NCBI GenBank assembly: GCA_034520625.1 | Contig: JAXHNI010000013.1 | Location: 124,001 to 188,000, forward strand | Origin: JAANXG01 sp034520625 | Lineage (GTDB): Bacteria; Pseudomonadota; Gammaproteobacteria; Arenicellales; JAANXG01 | Direction: 5' to 3' | Length of the DNA: 64,000 bases | In this document: positions 15,465 to 23,510 of the stretch, piece after piece | How the letters are laid out: every line of letters starts with the position of its first letter | How positions within the stretch are numbered: position 1 is the stretch's first letter | Translations under genes and position numbers: made by a program | Notes under the pieces: model-generated | What the model saw: the letters and a program-made list of their open reading frames with translations, nothing else | The model's database searches: none | What the model was told of the DNA's origin: nothing

Positions 15465-17552
15465 ATGACGCGATCATCCAAGCGGGCCGCTGATACGGCA
15501 CAACAGCCTTTCGACGGCGCGATTCAGGCGGCTCAGCAGCGCGCTCGGGCCAATTGCTTTGTCGGGCGGGAGCGCGAGCTGGCCAGCTTTCTGGACCTGG
15601 TGGCCGCAGGCGGCACACCCCGGATCATGTACGTGCACGGGCCGGGGGGTATCGGCAAATCCAGCCTGCTCGAGAGTTTCCGCAACGCCGCGGGGGAGCT
15701 GAATCTGGAGTTCGCGTACCTCGATGCGCGCTTGCTACCGGCGCGGCCCGAGGCGGTTGCGCAAGCGGTTGAACAGGCATTGCGCGAGTCCCGGACTCAA
15801 GCGGCACGCCGTCCCAGAATCATAGCGCTGGACCACGCCGAGCAGCTCGCCGCACTGGAAGGCTGGCTGCGGACCGAGCTGCTTCCGCAGCTGCCGGACG
15901 ATGTGGTGCTGGTTTTGGCCGGCCGGCAACGACCCACTGCTGAATGGCGGGCAGACCCGGGCATCAGCGACCTGCTGCTGGATCACGAGCTCGGACCGCT
16001 GGAGGCGCAATCCGTTTCCGCCTATCTGCGGCTGCGCGGCATCCCGGCGGAACAACATGCCGCGGTACGAGATTTCGCGCGGGGCCATCCGCTGGCCCTG
16101 GCTCTGGCCGCGGACCAGGTCTTACGGCAGCCGAAAAAGGCGTTTAACGCTGCCTCCAACCCGGACTTGATTCACGATTTGGTATCGTGGCTGTTACGCG
16201 ACGTGGACAAGCCGCAGCGTCTGGAGGCCTTGGCGGCCTGTGCCACGGTCCGCTCCCTGAGCGAGCCGCTGCTGGCGGCAATGCTCGAGCAGGACAACGT
16301 GCGTGAGGAATTCGACTGGCTGGCGGACCAGCACTTCGTGGAGCGGGGCGCCACGGGACTGGTGATACACGACCTGGTGCGGGAAGTCGTCGTGCACGAC
16401 CTGCGCGGGCGCAACCTGGCGCAGCACCACACCCTGATCCGCCGGGCTGCCGCGCATCGACTGGGCGGTCTCGGAGACATGGGGGTACGCACAGCGCTGT
16501 CGGCTGTGGGCGATACCATCTACACCCTGCGGCACGAGCCCTACGTGAAGCGCCAGTTCCCGTTCGGCGACGCCCGCTGTTATCCCGACTCGGCCAGGGC
16601 TGAGGAGATCCCCGCCTTGAGAGGCGAGGTGGCGCGCCTCGAGGGCGAAGAGTCCGCGGCGTGGTTCGAGTACTGGCTGGGCCGAGAGGACACCAATTTA
16701 TTGGTGATGCGCGACAGCGCGCGGCAGCCGGTTGCCACGGCCGTCACCGTCCGTTGCGGCAGCGCGGACGTCGCGGCAGGGTCCGAGGATCCCTGCGTGC
16801 GGGCCTTGTTCCAGTACTTAAGCCGGCACGCACCGCTGCGCGGCGGTGAGCAGGCCATGCTGGCCCGCTTCCTGCTGGCACACGGCACTCACCAGGCCCG
16901 CACGCCGGTGTGGGCGGAGCTGGCCGCCCAGCTCAACGGACTCATGTTCACCCCAGGCATCAGCGTCCTCGCCTGGGTTTCCGATCTCAGCTACGACTGG
17001 GAAAACCTCAGCGAGACGGCGGATGCCTGGCTGCTGCCGGACTGCGAATACCAGGTCGCTGGGCGCCGCTATGGATTTACCGCGCACGACGCCCGCCGGG
17101 AGCCGCCGCTCGAATGGGCCCGCAACTGCGTCGAGCGCATCCTCCGCGACGGCGACGCCCCGGAGCTGCAACCGGCCGATGTGACGCTTCTGGACAAGTC
17201 GGCTTTTGCCGACGCGGTGGTGGAGGCGCTGCATGCCTTCAACAACGAAGCGGCGCTGGCGCACAACTCCCTGCTGAATGCCCCGATGCTCCGGCGCTAC
17301 AGCACCCGTCGCGATCCCGATGCGTTGCGGGCGCTGATCAAAGAAATCAGCGGCGAACATCTGGCAGCCAGGCAGCATCCCTGCTCGCTGCACGACGTCC
17401 TGGATAAGGTCTATTTCAACCCGGTGGGTAAGCACCAGGCAGCGGCCGCCGCCCTGCATGTCTCCGAACGCACTCTGCGGCGCCGCTTGCGGGAAGCCGA
17501 ATCGCACCTGGTCGACGCCCTGTGGAAACTGGAAACCGAACCCGCTTACTGA
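15465..17552 (+). CDS. STAND-type ATPase with C-terminal helix-turn-helix
   Basis: A 695-aa protein with a STAND/AAA-like NTPase module at the N-terminus: FVGRERELASFL at about residue 32, Walker A GPGGIGKSSLL at 59-69, and Walker B-like RIIALDHAEQL at 118-128. A winged-helix-like segment follows near 230-300. The middle (about 360-560) is an unrecognised alpha/beta region. The C-terminus holds a helix-turn-helix (ALHVSERTLRRRLREAESHL), suggesting DNA binding. ATG 15465 is chosen because similarity to ATPases starts soon after it; the in-frame upstream extension is Arg/Gly-rich. There are no membrane segments. It is divergent from ECF sigma copy 2, which it may regulate. Related architectures occur in MalT/AfsR-like regulators and in signal-sensing defence ATPases. 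Confidence 0.75.
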   Translation: MTRSSKRAADTAQQPFDGAIQAAQQRARANCFVGRERELASFLDLVAAGGTPRIMYVHGPGGIGKSSLLESFRNAAGELNLEFAYLDARLLPARPEAVAQAVEQALRESRTQAARRPRIIALDHAEQLAALEGWLRTELLPQLPDDVVLVLAGRQRPTAEWRADPGISDLLLDHELGPLEAQSVSAYLRLRGIPAEQHAAVRDFARGHPLALALAADQVLRQPKKAFNAASNPDLIHDLVSWLLRDVDKPQRLEALAACATVRSLSEPLLAAMLEQDNVREEFDWLADQHFVERGATGLVIHDLVREVVVHDLRGRNLAQHHTLIRRAAAHRLGGLGDMGVRTALSAVGDTIYTLRHEPYVKRQFPFGDARCYPDSARAEEIPALRGEVARLEGEESAAWFEYWLGREDTNLLVMRDSARQPVATAVTVRCGSADVAAGSEDPCVRALFQYLSRHAPLRGGEQAMLARFLLAHGTHQARTPVWAELAAQLNGLMFTPGISVLAWVSDLSYDWENLSETADAWLLPDCEYQVAGRRYGFTAHDARREPPLEWARNCVERILRDGDAPELQPADVTLLDKSAFADAVVEALHAFNNEAALAHNSLLNAPMLRRYSTRRDPDALRALIKEISGEHLAARQHPCSLHDVLDKVYFNPVGKHQAAAAALHVSERTLRRRLREAESHLVDALWKLETEPAY

Positions 17553-17743
17553 GCGCGGTACTGCTTTTCCTGCGAGTTTGACAACTGGCCCCAGTTGGCG
17601 CAGAAAGCTTCGATTTGCTGCTCGGACGGCTGTTGACCCTGGGACAGGTCGTGGCTCAGGGACTGCGACCAGGCCGGCGCAAGGCCGAACCCGACAAACA
17701 AGGAACCGCCAACCAGCAGCGAAATAGGCAACTTTGCCCGCAT
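17546..17743 (-). pseudogene. Truncated duplicate of the CARDB-like gene's 5' end
   Basis: Encodes 65 residues nearly identical to the N-terminus of the protein at 12508-14589 (signal peptide, GLSQ-like repeat, FCANWGQLSNSQ module). It then hits a stop where the parent continues with ERYCDYEP. The upstream leader with the GGAGG site and the ECF promoter element is also duplicated. The 3' end overlaps the last seven bases of the STAND ATPase gene. It may still be transcribed and could yield a short exported peptide, but it looks like a recombination product. Confidence 0.8.
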
Positions 17744-17787
17744 AACGACCTCCTCATAATCATGCACCCACGGTGCGGCGTTTCCTA

Positions 17788-17820
17788 TAGGTCGTTACAC
17801 GGCGATTACCGGTTCAATTT
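17788..17820 (-). promoter_or_regulatory. ECF-type promoter element on the duplicated leader
   Basis: On the minus strand: AAATTGAACC, 16 bases, CGACCTATAG. It lies about 45 bases before the duplicated start codon, the same geometry as at 14635-14666. The conserved bases differ from the parent only around the motif, which supports function of the TTGAACC and CGAC blocks. Confidence 0.65.
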
Positions 17821-17865
17821 AATTCCGGCGAACCTGCCAGGCGCGGCGACAGGGCGAATACCCTG

Positions 17866-18034
17866 GGATAAGGTCGCCGAGCACTACCCCCGATTCCTCG
17901 CGCTGTTGGCCGATCAGGACTGCTCGCTGCCGGAATACGTGCAGCGCGAGTTCGACGATTTCCTCAAGTGCGACATTCCGAAGCACGGCTTCCTGCGTAT
18001 CCACTGCCAGGATTGCAACAGCGAGCGTCGCGTT
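17866..18034 (+). mobile_element. IS91-type transposase, N-terminal fragment
   Basis: Reads AEHYPRFLALLADQ, LPEYVQREFDDFLKC and HGFLRIHCQDC on the plus strand, the zinc-binding N-terminal part of IS91-type (Y2, rolling-circle) transposases. No start or downstream catalytic part is present. It borders the stop of the LGFP-repeat gene at 18035. Matching fragments are at 31690-32533 and 52496-52811. Confidence 0.75.
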
Positions 18035-20017
18035 TCACGAACGACTTTCGTCCCGATATTCCCGAGTGGTGATCTGGCCCCTGCGTATTTCTTTCTCGGT
18101 GCAATACATGGCCAACCCCCGCTTCGACGTGGGAAAGAATGTGGCCCCGGCGTTCAAGCTGCAGTCATTGCGGGCCGAGTTGGGGGACCGCTCCTTAACC
18201 TTGTCTAAATCCGCCTTATCGGGGTCGCCGCCGCCGCTGCGGGAAAATCCCTTAACCGAGTAAAGCTTCGCATGCGCGTTCGACTGAACGCGCCTTACAC
18301 CGGTTCCTATGAAGAACACGCTTCCGTCGCATTCTGCGACAAGGGACCCACTTTGGAAATCGTCATTAGTTTTTCCGCGACCGCGGCGGCCAAGGTAACG
18401 GAGGTGCCTTTGCTCTGCGTCAAGACTCGGGATCACATAGAAGTATACCCGGTGCACCTTGCGCCAACTGCGGCTGTCGTGCCCGACCGCAAGCAGCCAG
18501 TCTCCCCCGGCAAGCGGCAGAATCGAGGCGAAATGCGCAGCACCCTGATAACGGGAAACGTCGAATATCGATAGAGGAATCAATCGCCCACCTCTATGCC
18601 TCAACAGCTCGACGCGCTGATCCGACGGCACGACCACGATGTCGTCGTAGGCGTGCAGGCCGCCGACGTGCTTACGGTGGATACTCGGGATCTCCGGAAA
18701 CACAGCCTGCCCGTGATCACGCCCCCCCGCCCAAACAGCGTGGCCAGCCCCGTCCTTGGCGGGGAAATGAGTCAGGAACACACCCTTGGAATGACTCTGG
18801 ACCAGCCAGCCGTCCGGCAGACGGGCGACGCCCTGCATGTGTCCGCCCAAGCCGATATGGCTCTTAGCACCGCTGTCGCCGGTGTCGGCGCGACTCACTT
18901 CATCCGTGTAAAAGTTCTTCCCGCGCTGGCGGCCGAACTGGATGGCCTCGAAAGCATCTGTCACATCCGCAACGCAATGTCGGGCCAGTGCCAGCGGTCG
19001 GATGTCGAAGTCGGGCCGGCCGGCCCGCTCCCAAGCGTCGGTGGTCCTGAAGTGCGGCACCGACGACAGCGTACCGTGCTCGAAACGTTGCACGTCCCCG
19101 GGGAAGCCGCGTATTGATCGAGGCTCCGAAACGGGATAGCCAAGCGGCCCCTGCTCCCAGCGCCGCTCGGCCCACTTCCTCCATATAGGGCCGTCGTAAA
19201 TCGCATGGGCGCCGGTGCGCGGATGCCAGTATATGTGCCCGTTTTCGAAGCGTTGTCTTTTACCGGTTTCATCGGGATTGGTACGTGGATCCTGGACGGG
19301 ATAGCCCAGCTTGCTTTGCTCCCATTTCAACTCGGCCCACTTGTCCCAGATGGGTCCGTCGTAAACAACATGCGCCCCGGTGTCCGCGCTCCAGTAAATA
19401 TGCCCGTTGGCATAGCGGCGCCGCTTACCAGAATTACCGGGATTGGTCCGCAGGCTTCCGTCCGGCGGACCCAATCGACCCGAGGGACCTCCAAGACGGC
19501 GGTATTTGGCTGCAATCGGATCGGCGCTTTCTTTGGCACCCGTCTCGTCGCCTTGATTCGCGATGATCTGTTCACCAACGACCTTGGGGTCGAGCACGAC
19601 AGTGCTATCGAATTCCTTGTTTTCGTCGCTTCCGTTCGATTCTGCCGAGGTGACGTCCCATTGGCAGGCGTCGATGGCTTCGCGCCAGTGCAAGCCACTC
19701 GATATCCGGTTCCGAAAACATTCGATCGTGCCCGCGGCATCCCGGGTGCCGCGACACAGGTCCACCGCGTTGCTCCACTTCCAGCGCGTGCTCTTCCCCC
19801 AGTTCACGCCGCCGTGCATGACCTGCTCAAAGCAGCGCGCCGGCTCCCTGGTGCTCTCTGCCGTGCGGCACAAGCGCGCCACGTTGTCCGGATTCCAGCG
19901 CTTGGCGCCCTCGTAGTTCCACGCAATCTCACCCTGCACTGCCTCGGCACATATCCCGGCATGTACGCCAAGCGGGAAGGCGACAAGCACCAGGATGCTC
20001 AATGCTTTTCTCATCAT
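18035..20017 (-). CDS. Secreted protein: Cys-rich WxxxN/LC module plus LGFP repeats
   Basis: A 660-aa exported protein, last gene of the Kunitz/lectin operon. After the signal peptide (ALSILVLVAFPLGVHA) comes a two-unit Cys-rich module, about residues 20-120. Each unit has a W...N...LC...CF...GG/SG..W pattern, shared with the protein at 21053-22072. Residues about 165-320 hold three LGFP-type repeats, each with a version of LGYP, GKRQRFENGHIYW and TGAHAIYDGPI; these modules bind cell-surface or extracellular polymers in other bacteria. The C-terminal 300 residues look like a beta-propeller (GVARLPDGWLVQSHS, ASILPLAGGDWLLAVG). ATG 20017 has GGAGGTAACC before it. It lies 17 bases after the metalloprotease-lectin gene. 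Confidence 0.78.
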   Translation of the reverse strand: MMRKALSILVLVAFPLGVHAGICAEAVQGEIAWNYEGAKRWNPDNVARLCRTAESTREPARCFEQVMHGGVNWGKSTRWKWSNAVDLCRGTRDAAGTIECFRNRISSGLHWREAIDACQWDVTSAESNGSDENKEFDSTVVLDPKVVGEQIIANQGDETGAKESADPIAAKYRRLGGPSGRLGPPDGSLRTNPGNSGKRRRYANGHIYWSADTGAHVVYDGPIWDKWAELKWEQSKLGYPVQDPRTNPDETGKRQRFENGHIYWHPRTGAHAIYDGPIWRKWAERRWEQGPLGYPVSEPRSIRGFPGDVQRFEHGTLSSVPHFRTTDAWERAGRPDFDIRPLALARHCVADVTDAFEAIQFGRQRGKNFYTDEVSRADTGDSGAKSHIGLGGHMQGVARLPDGWLVQSHSKGVFLTHFPAKDGAGHAVWAGGRDHGQAVFPEIPSIHRKHVGGLHAYDDIVVVPSDQRVELLRHRGGRLIPLSIFDVSRYQGAAHFASILPLAGGDWLLAVGHDSRSWRKVHRVYFYVIPSLDAEQRHLRYLGRRGRGKTNDDFQSGSLVAECDGSVFFIGTGVRRVQSNAHAKLYSVKGFSRSGGGDPDKADLDKVKERSPNSARNDCSLNAGATFFPTSKRGLAMYCTEKEIRRGQITTREYRDESRS

Positions 20018-20034
20018 GGTTACCTCCGGTGCTT

Positions 20035-21033
20035 TCAAGGAAGGTCGTGTAGCCGCCAGCTTTTAGCCCCGGCGGTACCCGCCGCACAGTCCCATAAGTG
20101 AATGCGGTTGCCGTTGCGCCAACCGGGGCTGCGCTTGTGCAGGCATTTGGATGGATTCTCGGCCGCTCGTATCAAGCCGGAACCGCTGTCGTGGATCCAG
20201 GTCTTGTTAGCCCTGGAGCCGCCGCTGCAGTCCCACAGATGGATGCGGTTGCCGTTTTCCCATCCCGGGCTGCGCTTGTGCAGACACTTATCCGGGTTGG
20301 CAGTCGATCGTATATACCGCGTGGCGCTGTCGTAGAACCATGCCTTGTTCGCCCAGGGCCCCGCCTTGCAGTCCCAGAGGTGGATTACCAGACCGTTGCG
20401 CCAGTCGTCACCGCCTCCCTGTTTATGCACGCACTTGCGTTTCTTGTGCGAGGCGCGTATCCAGCTGCCCCATCGCGGCGGCTCGACCTGCCTTTGCCAA
20501 CCGGACTCTTGGCACAAGTCCGTTACGAATGTCTGGAAGTCATAAACGGTGTCGCCCCCTTCCCGGTGATGACGCCCAAGCCTCTTCTTCGGTATACCAA
20601 CAACATGGCCGAACTCGTGCCCCACGATACCGGCGAAATAACAGAAGCTTCCCGTATTCAGCTTGTTGTAACACAGCCGGATACGTTTCATCCCGCCGCG
20701 CATGGCAATGCGCGGCGATTCCTCGCGGCACAGCACACGCTCTGCGCAGTTGAAGACGAGCTTGTCGATCCTGCGGTCTATCTTACGCCGGATCCGCCGT
20801 TCCTGACCGCGCCGGGCTTTGAAGTCGAAGTCATTCTTCAATTCACGGCGGTTTACCTTCAGGAACCTCACCGCTTCATTGATGTTGTATTGCGCCTCGG
20901 CGCTGCAGTGCCTGATTCTTTTCGCCTGAGCGTGGGCGTCGTCCGGCAGCACCAGCCAAATAGCCATCGCAATCAGGAAAAGAAGCACAGAATGAGTTTT
21001 GGGCGCGTCAATATCTTGAGATAATGCAATCAT
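20035..21033 (-). CDS. Secreted HExxH metalloprotease with ricin-B lectin domain
   Basis: A 332-aa protein. It has a hydrophobic signal segment (SVLLFLIAMAIWLVLP) followed by a small Cys-containing domain bearing GHEFGHVVG. The zinc-binding HExxH is at His139-Glu140-His143, so it is a probable zincin-type peptidase; the third ligand is not certain. The C-terminal 130 residues are three ricin-B beta-trefoil repeats (CLHKRSPGWENGNRIHLWDC and two variants), a carbohydrate-binding fold. ATG 21033 is chosen because AAGGAG stands at a good distance; the in-frame extension upstream lacks a signal sequence. Third gene of the four-gene operon, 19 bases after the neighbouring lectin gene. Probably targets glycosylated or polysaccharide-bound substrates outside the cell (inference). 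Confidence 0.82.
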   Translation of the reverse strand: MIALSQDIDAPKTHSVLLFLIAMAIWLVLPDDAHAQAKRIRHCSAEAQYNINEAVRFLKVNRRELKNDFDFKARRGQERRIRRKIDRRIDKLVFNCAERVLCREESPRIAMRGGMKRIRLCYNKLNTGSFCYFAGIVGHEFGHVVGIPKKRLGRHHREGGDTVYDFQTFVTDLCQESGWQRQVEPPRWGSWIRASHKKRKCVHKQGGGDDWRNGLVIHLWDCKAGPWANKAWFYDSATRYIRSTANPDKCLHKRSPGWENGNRIHLWDCSGGSRANKTWIHDSGSGLIRAAENPSKCLHKRSPGWRNGNRIHLWDCAAGTAGAKSWRLHDLP

Positions 21034-21052
21034 GCTGTCAGCTCCTTCAATC

Positions 21053-22072
21053 TCATGGTTCGAGGAAGCGCCATTTCTGCTGCGGCGCGCGGTTGCATGA
21101 CCAGATCTGCACGCGCGCACCCTCCTCGTCACGCTGGGGCGCGTGGACATCCAGGCATTTTCCCTTGCCGTTGCGCAGGGCGGCGTCGTTGTAGTACCAG
21201 GCCGCCCGCTTCTGCCGCTTGCAGTCCCCCATCTGGACGCGCCCGCCGTTGTCCGCTGCCTGCCCCTGCTTGGCTTTGATACAGCGGTCCGGCTTGGCAG
21301 CCACGCGTATGAAGCGACCGTTGCGCTCGAAGCGCTGGAACTTCTGGTCTACCGAGCCGCAGGCCATCAGCGTCACTCCAGTACCGTGGATGAGGTCGCC
21401 CTTCCAGGCATCGCGCACCTTTTTGGCATTGCGCAGCGACGTGATGGTAGCGGCCATTTCGGGACCGCCCGGCCCGAAAACGAGCCCCGCGCCGGCGGCC
21501 CCTGCCAGCGCCTTGGCGTGCTCGCGGGGATCGAACGCTTTTTTGAAGGCCTTCTTGAGCTTCTGCTTCCTGCTGTTGGGCTGATCGAACACGTTCAAGG
21601 TGAGACACAAGCCACTGACTGCCTTGAGGTACCGGCCGCCGATATCCGCCCCGGCCATCAGGGAGGCGGCGCTCCCCGATTCGTCGCCTGTTCTCCTCGC
21701 CGAATTGATGTCCCATTGGCAGGCGTCGATGGCTTCGCGCCAGTGCAAGCCGCTCGATATCCGGTTCCGAAAACATTCGATAGTGCCGGCAGCGTCCCGG
21801 GTACCGCGGCACAAGGCCACGGCATTGCTCCACTTCCAGCGCTTGCCCCCGCCCCAATCCACGCCGCCGTGCATAACCTGCTCAAAGCAGCGCGCCGGCT
21901 CCCTGGAGCGCTCCGCCGTGCGGCACAAGCGCGCCACGTTGTCCGAATTCCAGCGCTTGGTGCCCTCGTAATTCCACGCAATCTCGCCCTGCACTGCCTC
22001 GGCACATGCCCCGGCATGCGCGGCCAGCGGGAACGCGGCAAGCACCAAGATGCTCAATGCTTTTCTAGTCAT
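21053..22072 (-). CDS. Secreted protein: Cys-rich WxxxN/LC module plus ricin-B lectin
   Basis: A 339-aa exported protein with signal peptide ALSILVLAAFPLAAHA. The first 100 mature residues are the same Cys-rich two-unit module as in the protein at 18035-20017, with long identical runs, so the two are recent duplicates for that part. A Gly/Ala-rich linker with a possible membrane-active stretch (ALAGAAGAGLVFGPGG, about 190-205) follows. The C-terminal 130 residues are ricin-B lectin repeats (CIKAKQGQAADNGGRVQMGDC, CLDVHAPQRDEEGARVQIW). AGGAGA precedes ATG 22072. It starts 25 bases after the stop of the Kunitz gene. Likely carbohydrate-binding; the Cys-rich module has no name I can give. Confidence 0.78.
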   Translation of the reverse strand: MTRKALSILVLAAFPLAAHAGACAEAVQGEIAWNYEGTKRWNSDNVARLCRTAERSREPARCFEQVMHGGVDWGGGKRWKWSNAVALCRGTRDAAGTIECFRNRISSGLHWREAIDACQWDINSARRTGDESGSAASLMAGADIGGRYLKAVSGLCLTLNVFDQPNSRKQKLKKAFKKAFDPREHAKALAGAAGAGLVFGPGGPEMAATITSLRNAKKVRDAWKGDLIHGTGVTLMACGSVDQKFQRFERNGRFIRVAAKPDRCIKAKQGQAADNGGRVQMGDCKRQKRAAWYYNDAALRNGKGKCLDVHAPQRDEEGARVQIWSCNRAPQQKWRFLEP

Positions 22073-22097
22073 GGTTGTCTCCTGTCAGGTCTGATGT

Positions 22098-23114
22098 CTA
22101 CTGGGATGCACATTGCCGCCGACAATCTTGTACTGTCGTAAACGGCGGCGGTTCCGCACAGCCGCCCCACGTGAACTCCCGGCAGGATCGGCTTGAACGA
22201 TCGAAGAAGTAGCTCTTGATACGCGCAATACAGCCGCGTCGATTAAAATCCGAAGGCGTCGAGGAACAGCGGATGCTGGCTTGGCCGGCCGCTTGAGTAC
22301 CCGGATCCTGACTGCCGTAATCCTGTCCGCCATATTCCTGTTCCCGGTTTCCCGGGTCGCTGTAGCCCTGGTCTCCATACCCTTGGTTTTCGTAGCCCTG
22401 CTCGTAGCCTTGGCCACCGGATCCCTGTTCTCCATACTCCGGGGTTTCCCGAGCCCCGCCACCATGGTCCTGGCTGCCATAGCCCTGGTCGCCATAACCC
22501 TCTCCATAGCCGTCCTGGTCCGGGCTGCCGTAACCTTGATCTCCATACCCCTGTTCGGCCTGGCCCGAGTAGTCCGGGTCGCCGTAATCTTGGTCTCGGT
22601 AATCCTGGGGCGTGGCGGAGCGGAACTCGAAGTGCGACCAAGGGCTCCAGGCACTTTTGTCGCCGCTCCGCGTAGCACGCACGCGCCACCGCCACGCGCC
22701 AACCGGCGGCACAGCCGACAGGTCCAGCCGGTAGGGCGGGCCGGAAACGCCGGCATCGTAGCGCCAGACCTCCCCTTGGTTGCGGGCCCAGCCGACGCGG
22801 CTCTGGCACGCTTCGCAGTCAATCTCGATCTCGTAGGCCCCGGCGTTCTCCACTGGCTGCCAGCGCAACGGCAACGGGCCCTGATACGCCGCGAACTCGC
22901 GGCCGTCCCCCGGCCAGATGGTGCTCGGCTGCGACGGCGCGCCGCCCGGCACCGCCTTGTCCAAGGCTTCCTCGAGCAAGCCCTTGATCACGTCGCCCGC
23001 CTTGCTGCCGCCGCCCTCGTCCTGCTGACGATCCTGGGCCCACAACACGGGTGTAGCCAGGATCAGCGCAACAGCCAGACCTTGCGTTATAAGTACCCTC
23101 TCGATGGTGCGCAT
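22098..23114 (-). CDS. Secreted Kunitz/BPTI-domain protein, first gene of lectin operon
   Basis: A 338-aa exported protein. It has a signal peptide (GLAVALILATPVLWA), then a fibronectin-III-like domain at about 65-170 (PLPLRWQPVENAGAYEIEI, WRWRVRATRSGD). A GYGDQ/GYGSQ-type repeat linker covers about 175-275. The C-terminal domain has the full Kunitz pattern, with Cys at 283, 295, 311, 319, 331 and 335. The last three spacings match BPTI closely, and the segment CIARIKSYFF aligns with the inhibitor loop. The P1 position is Ile. Kunitz domains are typical of animals and uncommon in bacteria; they inhibit serine proteases. AGGAGG precedes ATG 23114; the ECF promoter element is at 23187-23220. 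Target unknown. Confidence 0.85.
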   Translation of the reverse strand: MRTIERVLITQGLAVALILATPVLWAQDRQQDEGGGSKAGDVIKGLLEEALDKAVPGGAPSQPSTIWPGDGREFAAYQGPLPLRWQPVENAGAYEIEIDCEACQSRVGWARNQGEVWRYDAGVSGPPYRLDLSAVPPVGAWRWRVRATRSGDKSAWSPWSHFEFRSATPQDYRDQDYGDPDYSGQAEQGYGDQGYGSPDQDGYGEGYGDQGYGSQDHGGGARETPEYGEQGSGGQGYEQGYENQGYGDQGYSDPGNREQEYGGQDYGSQDPGTQAAGQASIRCSSTPSDFNRRGCIARIKSYFFDRSSRSCREFTWGGCAEPPPFTTVQDCRRQCASQ

Positions 23115-23186
23115 ATGTCCTCCTGGGTTGTCGCTCTGTCGGCGCTCGAGCTTTCCTGAATCGTCGTGTCGAAATCCTTTTCGGGT

Positions 23187-23220
23187 TGAGTCGCAAGATC
23201 CCCGCGGTGGGTTCAATGAA
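23187..23220 (-). promoter_or_regulatory. ECF-type promoter element of the Kunitz/lectin operon
   Basis: On the minus strand: CATTGAACC, 16 bases, CGACTCAACCCG, about 73 bases before the Kunitz start codon. Nearly the same block, with flanks, recurs at 25909-25941. No other promoter-like break is seen through the four genes down to 18035, so this site probably drives all of them. Confidence 0.68.
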
Positions 23221-23334
23221 ACATCTTCTCCAGAGCATTTGGGGTCAGAGTAAAAACTCTCCCTAATGCTATGCCGCCTCAACCGAACGACCGTTCGGCC
23301 TCCTGTTCACTCCGTTTGCTAGCAAAGTTTTTAC

Positions 23335-23510
23335 TCTGACTCGAGATTCCCGGCGTCGGCGCACGCCCCGGCATGCGCGTCCACGGGCAAGGCAACAAGC
23401 GCCAGGATGCTCAGTACTGTTCTGATCAGGGTTGCCTCCTGTTGGTCGAATCTTCCGGGGCGGTGCACATTGCCGGCGGCATTCCTGAATGGCTGAAAAC
23501 ACTTGTCTTG
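23335..23510 (-). pseudogene. Relic of a second Kunitz-to-lectin gene junction
   Basis: Reading on the minus strand, one frame gives FSAIQECRRQCAPP, matching the last residues of the Kunitz domain (FTTVQDCRRQCASQ). Just downstream another frame gives LSILALVALPVDAHAGACA, matching the signal peptide and first residues of the Cys-rich lectin gene. The order and spacing equal the junction at 22141-22010. It is a broken partial duplication of the operon and now forms the 3' end of the hydroxylase gene. Confidence 0.75.

Noticed and set aside
22281..23159. Long plus-strand reading frame (292 codons) opposite the Kunitz gene
   Set aside because: Its Val/Leu/Ile-rich translation is a by-product of the GYGDQ repeats read backwards; there is no ribosome site, and the minus-strand gene has clear domains.
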